From contig NC_033564.1 in NCBI RefSeq assembly GCF_001680005.1, positions 868,001-932,000 on the forward strand: a DNA stretch of 64,000 bases. Reading direction: 5' to 3'. The notes beneath the pieces are model-generated. The model was given only the letters and a program-made list of their open reading frames with translations, was not told where the DNA came from and ran no database searches. Position numbers and translations under genes: made by a program. This DNA is from Plasmodium coatneyi (lineage: Eukaryota > Apicomplexa > Aconoidasida > Haemosporida > Plasmodiidae). Positions 45,460-56,000 of this stretch are shown one piece after another; the first letter of the stretch is position 1, and every line of letters starts with the position of its first letter.

Positions 45460-46128
45460 TTATTTTGATGCTGGATCTTCTGGAGTAGCTGGGGCTGGTT
45501 CAGCGGGAGGAGGAGTAGCATCACCGCCCTTTCCACCTCCAATGGCGAATGGGTGTCTTCCGTTTCCGGCATTATAAAAGACTAATCCGGCACCTCCTAA
45601 GAGCACTGCTGATACAAGACCTAGGGCTGAAGCAAGAACGGTTGTTGCCAGTTTATATTTGGATTTCTTCTTCGTTACATTTATGAGTTCCTCTTCCTTT
45701 CTAACCATTTCGCCTATCAACTCGTGCACATCAATGAGAGGCTCTGGGGCTTCTGCAAGGGGTGAGGGAAAAGTTGGTCAGGGTGGTTGCAACGATTCAT
45801 AGCGAGAGATCCACGCACAGAGGAATAAGCACAATGATCACAGAAGGAAGCTGTTCGTTTTTCCCACAAAACGAACCATACACACACACATACACTTCCG
45901 CGAAACGCCCCCTCTCCATGCGAACCAACGCGCAATCCATATTTCACATTAAATTAACACACGGGTAGGTATGCACGCACAAAGGGGAATTTTGTCATAT
46001 GAAAACTTACTGCTCTTGGGGGTCTTTTTCTTGGGGGGGTGAGGTGTATGATTATTTATATTATTTCCGAACGCATTGTCACAAAGGATGGCACAAAAAA
46101 GGAGAAAAACGGCTACTAAGATCTTCAT
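45460..46128 (-). CDS. EXP1: Exported protein 1 (EXP1), parasitophorous vacuole membrane protein
   Basis: Two exons: 46011-46128 (true ATG at 46128) and 45460-45752, joined in phase by a GTAAGT donor and TTGCAG acceptor, 136 residues. Exon 1 gives a signal peptide (ILVAVFLLFCAILC) and a short basic region. Exon 2 gives LIDVHELIGEMVRKEEEL, then KKSKYKLATTVLA, a Gly/Ala/Val-rich membrane helix, FYNAGNGRHPF, and a Pro/Ala-rich tail. This matches the Plasmodium EXP1 family (CRA/QF116). EXP1 is a dense-granule protein that inserts in the vacuole membrane. It has been reported to have glutathione transferase activity and to support nutrient-channel function with EXP2. The C-terminal tail is shorter and Pro-richer than in P. 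falciparum. An ETRAMP would look similar but lacks the KSKYKLAT and GRHPF motifs. Confidence 0.95.
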
Positions 46129-49100
46129 TTTGAATCAAACAGCAAGTTGTTACAATGGGGACGTAATGGCCGATGGGTTGAAAGCACGTTTGTGTGTATA
46201 AATATTTACACGTATGTATGTTTGTACGTATGTACGTTTGTGCGTATGTGTGTTCGTGTATCTGCGGGGAGCGCTTCGAAGTTAAGCGAATGAAGTTTGC
46301 TTCACTGTTCACCGATGGTATGACGTGAAATTAAAGTTTAAAGACTAAAGGTGTGTTAACACAGGGGTAACTGAGTTGAATTAAAATTCTCAAGTGTTCT
46401 TCTTCCTTATGCGAATGAGTTTTATCTGCACAAATCAGTCCTTACACGCGTGCGCCTGCGGGATGTACATTCATGTAAACGCAATGTATGGCCGTGCGTA
46501 TGTATATGCGATAATTCCTCGCGCGATTAAATTAAGCGTGAGCATATGTTATGTTTTACAGCACGACAAGGCACATACATATATATATATATAAACGCGT
46601 GAGCAAAGAACGGGCAGCTAATCAAAAGTGCTCAGAAAGAAGAAGCATATATATGTATATCATGCGTGCACGTAAATATATGCTTACTTGAATGTACGGT
46701 TTAAAGCATTAAAACTTGGCGTAATTTTTTTAAATAAAAAATAAAATCTAGTAAAAATTATGGTTTACAGGCTGAAGAATTGTTTTTCCTATCACATTCT
46801 TTTTTAAACTGTTATGGAAATGTACACTGTACAGTGAGGTATACATAACTTTGGTTTTTGCTTTTTAAGTGAAAAGCATTGTAAAAAAAAATTTAAACAT
46901 TATATTTTTTAATAATTTTATGGTAATGTCAATGTAAATATTGTTTGTGCTATTGCATTAAAGAAAAAAAATTTTTAATTTAATTTTTTTGTTTTTTTAT
47001 ATTGCTATATAGCCCCCCCCGTAAAAAAAAAAAAAAAAAAAAAAGAAACGGAATAAGGAACGTTAACCCCAAGTAAATTCAAACAAAGCTGCGCGCCTTT
47101 ACTAGATGCATGCAAATGGCTGGCGAAAGAGCTAGTATTATATATTTATTATATATTATTATTTACTCACTTTCACATTTGCCACTCACGTGCCACAAAT
47201 GCCAAAAATTATTTCGTCACGGATTTGCCAAGTTTAACACTTTTTCGCGAATTAGCACACAGCAATGTCTCACTCATATACGCAGAGCTCAGCTCATCGT
47301 GCTGAACAAAACCCGTGAGCGTAAATAGCACATTAGCGCGGCGCGCACATCAGTACAGCACATTTATGTACATATGTACGTACACGCCATAATGCAAACG
47401 TGGGTCATAAATGCTTAACACTTTGTTCGCAGAATATTCGCTCAATGCGTAAAAGTGAAAAAGGAGGCAATGATGAGTACGCTTTACAGTATATTTTATA
47501 TATACGTCATTAGCAGGTACATATTTTATACGTATATATTATATATGTACTAACACGCGCTAATATGTGAACAGCTGCGAGTACGTAATGGCACATTCGA
47601 CATATGTGCTTGCGCGCACAAATCCAACCCCCACCCGGCGTGCCAGCAAAGCCACTTAAAAGAAATGCCGCTTGAGGAGCGTGTGTTTCTTTTTTTTTTT
47701 TTTTTTTTTTTTTTTTTCACCTTCGTAAAAGAAGTTAATGGTTTTGCATTCGCGCGAGTATATTTAATCCTTCAGAGAGGCGAATGAAAAGAGAAAAGAA
47801 GAGAAAAAAAAAAAAAATTCAATGAGAAAAAGTACCTTCCCTGGTGTACATATATATACGTAAATATGTGAATCATATAAGTACCATATATGTGCGTACA
47901 TAATTTGTACGTACCTATTTGCGCCCGCGGCAGGCAGTATATAGCCATTTGGCATTGGCGTATATTCTGGCTTTCTCCCTCCTCCGTACTTGAACAAAAG
48001 AAAAAAATAGAGAGGGCCCCCCCCCCAGAATTAAAGAAACCTTAGGTGTACGTACTCCCGGTTAACATGAAAATAAGGCAAAACCCTCATTTCTGATCAT
48101 ATCACTTTGTGGGTGCAGGAAGTGTATACATAAATATGTTACATATATGTATAAGTGTACATATTTGCGTTCCTCCCACTTGTATATGTTTTTCGCAATT
48201 GTTACAATCCTGTGAATGGCGTGAACGTTCGCACAGGTACACGTATACACGTCCATATTACATATGTAGGAATAACCTGTACAAAAGGTGACAAACATAA
48301 GGGAGATGAGACCGTTCAAACGAGAGGTTGGCATTCAGTTGTGCCACGCACACTCACCCATCAGCACGTTTGGTATGTACGATTTATCCTTCACACGCAC
48401 TGAGGAAAAGAAAAATCCTGAGGAGCGTGAACAAATGGAGCAGTTGCTAATCCGCACATACGTACGATGATATATGTATAGTGCGCTTTTTTGTTCTTCT
48501 TCCCTCTGTAATGTATAGTGTATAATGTACGCAGTTTTTGCGCTAACTTATAAAATGGCATATGGGAAAAAAAAAAAAAAAAAATTGTTTTCGTTAAGGA
48601 GAAGGTTTTAAAGGTGCTACCCTCTTTGTACATATGTACAAAAACACACCCCGTAATGTGTACAAAGGGGACTTTAAAAAATCCCCCGTGTAAACAAGAC
48701 GAAGTAATCGTTGATCGCATCGCCGTGCGCATTATTCCAAAGGAGGAAATTTTTCCAAGGAAAGGCACTGTTATATAGGAGGAATGTCCACAAGAATAGG
48801 GTTAAGAAAATGCCGTTGACAATTTAAAAATGTCATTATGAAGTATAACTAGTTGGTCATGCTGTTCACTTTTCATGTGTGTTGCTATATATGATCGCTG
48901 TCAAAGGAGGAAAAAAAAAAGCATTTGGGGGAATTTTCTTTCCAAAAGGTGGCTCCAATGAAAAGAAGAAAGAACGAATCATGAGTAGACCGACGTCGCT
49001 CAACTTTGGTAAGAAAAAATGGGTAAAATTTAACCTGGTGAAAATTGAATAAAATAAAGGCAGTTCCGCGTGAATGAAAAATGTAACATCCACTTTTGTA

Positions 49101-49912
49101 GTTTTAAAAAAACTTAAGTGCAGTGTATCAAAACTAAGAAAAGTGACTGCGCAAAGGCGTATAATCTTTTAAACTTGGGCATATGCAACCTGTGTTCTAC
49201 ATATGTGGACGCACACCTGTTTTTTTTTTCCCCCTCGTGTCAAACTTGTAATTAATTCATGCGGCTTTTTCCATAGTTGGGAAAGGATAGAGCAAAAAGG
49301 TAACCCTACGCGGTGAACAAATTTTTATAGAGAAACGGTTCCTACATAATGCAAAAAAGTTAAGTGAAAAGGAAAAAAAAACAGCAATTTTTTAAATATA
49401 GCTGCATGTAATCTCCTGGCATGGTGACATATAAAAATATTCTACCAGTCCTCTTTTGTCAATTTTTACATGAGTTAGGCACCCACCCGGTCATGTATTT
49501 TTTTTTATTTATTTATTTTTTTTTTTTTTTTGCTTGTTCCCTCTAAGTTTTCCCTTTTGTTTAATTCTTTTTTCCCCCATCTCGAAGCAGTCGGCGTGAG
49601 AATATGTTCCCCTGCGTGGGCAAAAAAAGGATACGTACAAGTATATCGTCCAGATAGCCGCAATTGTAAACATGTGCAGCAGCGTCGTGTGATTGGGTCC
49701 CTTCCCCCCCGCACGGCGATACAGAAGCGATCAAGGAAACCGAGAGAGGAGCAGCCCCAAACGGAATAAGTACCTATCCGAGGGGGACTCGTTCGCGGGG
49801 CTCCAAAACGTGAACAGCCCGTTCGTACAAAAACTTCGGCCGTGACCACGCAGGAAATGTATAAAAGTTACCTAATAAAGAAGCAAACAAAACAGTGACA
49901 AGTGAAAGTTGC
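46129..49912. other. Divergent intergenic region between EXP1 and GCN20
   Basis: 3.8 kb without convincing genes. It should carry both promoters, including the strong EXP1 promoter. It is AT-rich with many TATATGTA / TACGTATG alternations (for example 46195-46260, 46575-46595, 46640-46685, 47510-47560), poly-T near 47690-47717 and 49518-49531, and one TGCATGCA at 47107-47114. Confidence 0.6.
47107..47114. promoter_or_regulatory. TGCATGCA palindrome (ApiAP2-type site)
   Basis: Exact TGCATGCA about 1 kb upstream of the EXP1 ATG on the minus strand. Site of an AP2-EXP-type factor by established specificity. Its use here is not shown. Confidence 0.3.
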
Positions 49913-52294
49913 ATGAAAGAGGGAAACATGAAGGAACTCATAGAGAGCGTACTCCAGCTGGTCGACCCAGATGAAGAAACGGAAGCCTACTTGCGAGGAA
50001 GGATAAACGACGAAAAGCACATAATTCAGAAAAAGGGGATAGATTATTTGTACGACTTGGTCTCTACCTTTTCGGATAAAAAAATAAAGAAGAGCACCGT
50101 TGTAGATATTTTTAACAAATATATGAAAAGAGAAAATGGAGTAGGAACTGATAAGAACAAAAATGCGGATGGTCAGAAACTCGCCGAAATAGTGAACTTA
50201 AAGGAATACTGGAAAAAAAATGATGTGGTAGGATATTATGATCCGTTCTTAGGCATACAGGAAAAACAAATTAATTACAATACGAGCATCCCTATCAGTG
50301 AAAGCATAAGAATAAGTAAAGAAAAAGAAAAAGAAAGACAGAAACAACTAAACTTGTTTAAAGAATGGGTAAAAAATAAAATTAAAATTCCATCCCCTGT
50401 ACGGGTGCACAATTTGTTACACTGTTCTGATTTAAGTAAAAACAAAACGAAAATTGAAAAAATGTATGACATCCGAATTGATAATTTTACCCTAAGCATT
50501 GGACAAAGGAGTTTACTAACAGATACGACTCTAAAAATAAATGTCATGAATAAATATGGACTGATAGGAAAAAATGGAATAGGGAAAAGTACCCTCTTGG
50601 CGAAGCTAGCAAGATACGAAATTGAAGAAATTAAAAAAGATATATCCATAGCGTGTATTGAACAGGATTTATTTCTTGAAGATGTGACCGTGCTGGAGTG
50701 TGTTCTTATGGTTGACAAACTAAGACATGATCTGTTGAAAGAATTGGAACAACTGGAATTAAAAAAGAGCAAGTCGGCCCTCGGTGGGGGGTGTCCAAAC
50801 GGAGAAACTAAGCAGGGGGACGGAAAGCAGAAATGCAAAGAGGATGAAGTGGACGGCGAGGACGAAAAAGACATCGACATGAAGATTCTAAACATTTATG
50901 AAAAACTGAACAGCATTAACTACTTAGAAGCGGAAAAGGAAGCCAGCAAAATTTTATGTGGGTTAGGTTTTGACTCAAATTTGCAAAAGAAAAAAGTCAA
51001 CTCCCTCAGCGGAGGCATGAGAATGAGACTCTGTCTAAGCCGCATTCTCTTCAGCAACAATGATATAATATTGCTAGATGAGCCGACGAACCATCTGGAT
51101 ATATACACCATACAATTTTTAATAGATTATATAAAAAAATTAAATAAGACGTGCATTATTGTATCCCATGATAGAGATTTTCTAAATGAAGTTTGCACGG
51201 ATATTATTCATTTTCATCAGAAGCAGTTAACTTATTATTCTGGAAATTATGACCAGTTTGAAAAAACTAGAGTAGAACATCTACTGCAACAACAGAGAGA
51301 ACATGATTCCATCGAAATGAAGAAAAAACACGTGCAGAAATTTATAGACAGATTTAGGTGCAACTCAAAAAGAGCAGCTCTCGTCCAAAGCAGAATAAAA
51401 CTTTTAAATAAATTACCTGTAGTAAATTTAGAAAAAGAAGAAACTCCATTCAGCTTTTCCTTTTTGGAACCTTTTTACACATCCAACGTGCTCATACGGC
51501 TTAAGAATATTTCCTTTAAAAATGAAATGTTTAAAAATTTACAAATAAAAAAGAACGCAAATATTATTATAGCAGATACTGTGGAAGACACGAACGGGAA
51601 AATTAACGGGAAGTCACACAACGGCACCAACGGGGAAGATGGAAATACAGCACGTCATGATGATTATCAGTTTAGACATGAATTTTTATTTAAAAATGCT
51701 ACCTTCGAAGTAGACATGGACTCCAGAATTGCCATATGTGGGGTTAATGGAAGTGGAAAAACGACATTAATTAAAATTATTTTAAACCTAATAGACACTT
51801 TCGAGGGGGAGTTACATGTGAGCAATAAGGCCAATATCGGTTACTACTCCCAGTATCATGTAGACAGCTTAAATCCCATCTTTAACTCCATTCAGCAGCT
51901 GCAGTACAATTATTCCCACAAAAATATAAAAGAAGAAGAAGCTATAAAATACTTCAACAAATTTAACATTCCAACGAACGTTTTATACGAACCAATTTAT
52001 GTCCTTTCTGGGGGTCAGAAAAGCAAATTGGCACTAGCCATTTTGGCTTATAAAAATCCAAATATATTAATTCTTGATGAACCGTCCAATCACCTGGACA
52101 TTGAATCCGTCCAAGCTTTAATTGTGGCCTTAAATCTTTACAAGGGAGGACTCATTATTATTAGTCACGACACATATTTGATAAAACATGTAGCAGATGA
52201 AATATATCACATAAACAACCTCACCAAGGAGTTGATTAAAATTGACTATGACTTCGATAAATATGCCAAGTTGCTCCTGGAAAATAAGATATAG
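49913..52294 (+). CDS. GCN20: ABC-F ATPase, GCN20-like
   Basis: Single exon, 793 residues from the first ATG at 49913; another ATG lies at 49928. No membrane segments, as expected for ABC-F proteins that act on ribosomes. Two nucleotide-binding domains are intact: Walker A GLIGKNGIGKSTLL, signature LSGGMRMRL and Walker B IILLDEPTNHLD in the first; CGVNGSGKTTLI, LSGGQKSKLA and ILILDEPSNHLD in the second. The expected ABC tower/linker lies between them. The N-terminal 190 residues are Lys/Glu-rich. A low-complexity insert sits in each domain (GGGCPNGETKQGDGKQK near residues 290-300 and a GKINGKSHNGTNG stretch near 570). Yeast GCN20 works with GCN1 to sense uncharged tRNA through GCN2. EXP1 beside it on the left also fits P. 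falciparum chromosome 11. Confidence 0.93.
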   Translation: MKEGNMKELIESVLQLVDPDEETEAYLRGRINDEKHIIQKKGIDYLYDLVSTFSDKKIKKSTVVDIFNKYMKRENGVGTDKNKNADGQKLAEIVNLKEYWKKNDVVGYYDPFLGIQEKQINYNTSIPISESIRISKEKEKERQKQLNLFKEWVKNKIKIPSPVRVHNLLHCSDLSKNKTKIEKMYDIRIDNFTLSIGQRSLLTDTTLKINVMNKYGLIGKNGIGKSTLLAKLARYEIEEIKKDISIACIEQDLFLEDVTVLECVLMVDKLRHDLLKELEQLELKKSKSALGGGCPNGETKQGDGKQKCKEDEVDGEDEKDIDMKILNIYEKLNSINYLEAEKEASKILCGLGFDSNLQKKKVNSLSGGMRMRLCLSRILFSNNDIILLDEPTNHLDIYTIQFLIDYIKKLNKTCIIVSHDRDFLNEVCTDIIHFHQKQLTYYSGNYDQFEKTRVEHLLQQQREHDSIEMKKKHVQKFIDRFRCNSKRAALVQSRIKLLNKLPVVNLEKEETPFSFSFLEPFYTSNVLIRLKNISFKNEMFKNLQIKKNANIIIADTVEDTNGKINGKSHNGTNGEDGNTARHDDYQFRHEFLFKNATFEVDMDSRIAICGVNGSGKTTLIKIILNLIDTFEGELHVSNKANIGYYSQYHVDSLNPIFNSIQQLQYNYSHKNIKEEEAIKYFNKFNIPTNVLYEPIYVLSGGQKSKLALAILAYKNPNILILDEPSNHLDIESVQALIVALNLYKGGLIIISHDTYLIKHVADEIYHINNLTKELIKIDYDFDKYAKLLLENKI

Positions 52295-53069
52295 TGTATT
52301 TGTTTAAGTTTTTTTTATCTCGCCCATTTTCGGCAATACGCATGGTTGTACATGTTATAATGTGCAATGTGCGTATGGGCATATGTCACCAAACTGATCA
52401 CCACCCTTCGCATTTTGTTCTTTCCTTTTTTATCAAAATAAACACTGTAATTAACAATTTAAACGAAATTATCAAATTAGTCTCAGGGTGAGGCAAAAGT
52501 AATACGGAAAAAAAATAAAACACGCAGAAATTTTTATGCAGGTTGAAAATAAGACACAAGGAAAACAAGTCCACATTTAAATATGTGCATCCGTGCGAAT
52601 GTATTTCATACGTAAATGTGTCACTACGGTGAAAAAAAGCCAGTACAACTTTAAAATTTTACGCGAATTAGGGAGAAGCGGAGCAAAATTGGTAAACCAC
52701 CGGAGGATCAATTTTTGCCGCTTAATAAAAACGTGAAAAAGTAAAAATAAATTGCAATCACGAAAAAAAAGGATTTATTAACTTATCACTGTGCATGTTC
52801 AACAAGTCAACAAATGGGGTGCATATCTACCCATTTACGCATAGTGCTCAAACAAAAAAAACGGCACACAATCGAATGTTAAAAAAGGAGGAAGAATGAG
52901 TACCCTGTGAGAAGTTATCTAAAGTGTAGACGCCCTATGCGATACGATAAAACAAAAAAAATAGGGGAACTCCCAAAGCATGACCTTTATCACGTCATGC
53001 CCAGGTCTCAACTTTTTATGGTGCTATTTTTACATCACTTTTGATGTTCCCCCATTTGGTAACCATTAA
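52295..53069. other. Convergent intergenic region
   Basis: 775 bp between the stop codons of the GCN20-like and M16-like genes. AT-rich, with short A runs. I see no gene. Confidence 0.6.
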
Positions 53070-56000
53070 TTAGTGTTCACTACAATACTGTCTAATTTCT
53101 TCATAATTTACGGAGCACTTCTCCCTAATTTCTTTATCACTGGAAAACTTAAGGAGAAAGTACTCCCTTATTTTATTTACGTCATTTGCAAAATTGTAAA
53201 ATACGCGGAAGTTCCTTTTGGACATTTCTTCGTCGCAGCTTTTAAAGTCGAGATAATTGCTGTCATCCAAGGGCGAGTTCACGTTACTCCTAAAATAATC
53301 CATAACGTACTGAAAGAACCCTTTCCTTTTTATCTCAACGAAATTTGACACATTAATGAAATTCTCCTTTTTGTGTAATTTGCTCATCCTAAATGTGTCA
53401 TTGCGCAAAGTTCTCTCTTTTGGTTGCTTATTCTTAGCCAACCGAGAATTCGCTGCCAGTTGCACACTTGACAATTTCGCAGGCGCCTTGTGGGAATAAT
53501 TGCACATGTATGAGTTCGCATTGTCAACTTCGTCGCTTTTGCTAGAAGACTCGTGAACTGTTTTATATTCCTTAAAAATTGTCTTCTTGGAATTTTTTAA
53601 AATATCATTCATTTTATTCAAAATTATTTTGGGGCAATTAATTAATTCATCGAATATTTTTATAATTTTGTATTTTTTGTCAAAGCATTCCATTCCAGAG
53701 GTTAGCTCATCCGTTATGGATGCATACTCTTGGTCGAACGTAAATATGGTGTTATTTATGATATAATACTCCTTCATGGATTCGAGCTTTTTCACCATAT
53801 CAGACATTCCAATGTTCATCAGTTGAAATATCACATATTTTACAAAGGTGCATATATGTGCCTCCAGTTTTTCAACATCCTTGTCAAAACTCTGAATAAT
53901 GAAAAGCAATCCACTTAATCCATAACGCGTGAAAAATGGTTTTACTTCAACCATGTAACCATCATTATATCTTAGTTTAGAAACTTTAACAAAGTCGGAT
54001 GATATTAAATCAACGATAATGTTAATTAAAACGTCGCTTAACATACTTTCTGATTCGATTGTGTAGGACACTATTATTGAGCTGCTCCCATTTTGAGACA
54101 TATTGGGTATATTTATTTCGACATCTTCATTATGAACTAACTTGCTCGTGTAGTATGTGGATTCGCTTCGTCTTACAACTCCATTGGTCACTTTCTTTAT
54201 GAATGACTCCGACATGTTGACTAAGTATTCTATCCCTACCCCGTTGTGAGATACTTGAACGGAATCTGCTACAAACGCCTGTTCTCCGAGCTTTTCTTGC
54301 GTATCCATCCTGTTATCTCGCTTCTCCCACTGTGAAGCGCTGTCCCCATTGTCAGCATTCTGGTCAGTGTAGCTAGTTGTATTTTCGTTCTCCTTTTCCG
54401 TCGTCATTGCAACATTTCCATATATAAATATGCTACCATAATTTCTATGAAAAAATTCAACTACATATTTGGTGTAATCGTTATATGAGGGATAAAAAAA
54501 GTATGCGCTTAAAAGGTCATCCATTTCTTTGTCCGTTGGCTCATATTGGTTAAATAAGGAATGCATAATTTTTAACGACTTTTCTGCTCCCAGTTCTCTG
54601 CTACTTCTCACGTACATATTTAACTCATCATAAGCATCGGCAAATTCTTCTTTGGAGGGGGTTTCTTTCACTGATAAGAGATCCCCTAGTTTGCTGAACA
54701 ATTCTGCGAAATAATAGCTGTTACTGTCCACGTGTACAGTGTACGATTCTGCGTTCTGCTTGATATGCACATTTACCGAACAGCTAGCATAATCAGTGAG
54801 GAATAGTTTTATTTTTTTCTTCAAAATTATAATGTGTATACGGGAAAAAATAGCTTCATAAAAAGTGAACTTTTCAGAAGGGAAATAAAAAACGAAATCC
54901 GCTTTCACTTTTGGAGCATCTGTTAGACCTCTTTTAAAATAAACATTGTACCCATAGGATGATTTAATCAAACAAGGCATGCTATACAAAACGCTAGCTC
55001 TGAACTCATTCTTATTTTCCTCAGACACAAACATTGGTTTAGTGTCCGAAAATTTAAAGTTTTCTCTATTGTTGTATGGGACACAGAAAAATGATTCTTC
55101 ATGTAAAACGTTGTTATGGTCAAAGTTGTTGAAAGGGCAAACATTTATTTCTGGAAGTGCAATATTTACATCGTTTGTAACTCCCCCTTCACCAACCAAA
55201 TATGGATTTTCCCCTAAAGCATACGTTATGGTAGTGTTCGGAATTTGACTCTGATCTGTTAAGCTGAATACATCTACAACATTTATAATATTTAAATTAT
55301 CATTTCTAATTAGAGATCCCACCAAACTTGTTATTTTAATGTGATTGCGAAAGTCATTTTTATGCTTGTCTTCAATTAAAGTATTAATGGTTAAAAGGGA
55401 AGATGGGTCATCAGCGTGAAGCAGCAATCTATTCGAATAAATTACTAAATCATTAAGGCTTACATTAACATTATCACTGTTAAAATTCAAATCGGTGACC
55501 AATGCCTTCTCCCTGTAATAGTCAAGGATGTATTTACTTATACCTTTATCTAAACTATCACGATCAAATAATTTGCTTGTTTCGGTAACGAACACGTTGC
55601 ATATGTGTATCAAATGAGCGAGGTTACTTTTCCCCCTTTGTGTTAATTTTACCAATATTCCGAAATTCAAATAGTACTTATTACATATGCTGGTAACCTC
55701 CAAATCATAGACATATTTATTTTCCACAGATATTTTATAATAAAATCCGTTCCTTCTGAAGTCAGAAAATATTTCACGTAAAAATGTCATTGATCCAAAC
55801 TCTTCAACTTTTTTACACAACTCAGCATTAGTTCCGGAGCTCCAGTACAGGTAAAGTTGATCCCCCCATTCTTCCTTTTTTAATATTTCAACATACCTGC
55901 TCTTCTGGTTTAAATCAAGCGAGTAATGAAGCTCATTCATAGATTGAAGAAACGCAGCTTCCTTTTCATTTCGCCCCTCCATGTAGATGAAATTTGCATC

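Noticed and set aside
45460..46128. ETRAMP instead of EXP1
   Set aside because: Size, signal peptide and one membrane helix fit both, but KSKYKLAT, the Gly-rich helix and GRHPF are EXP1 features.
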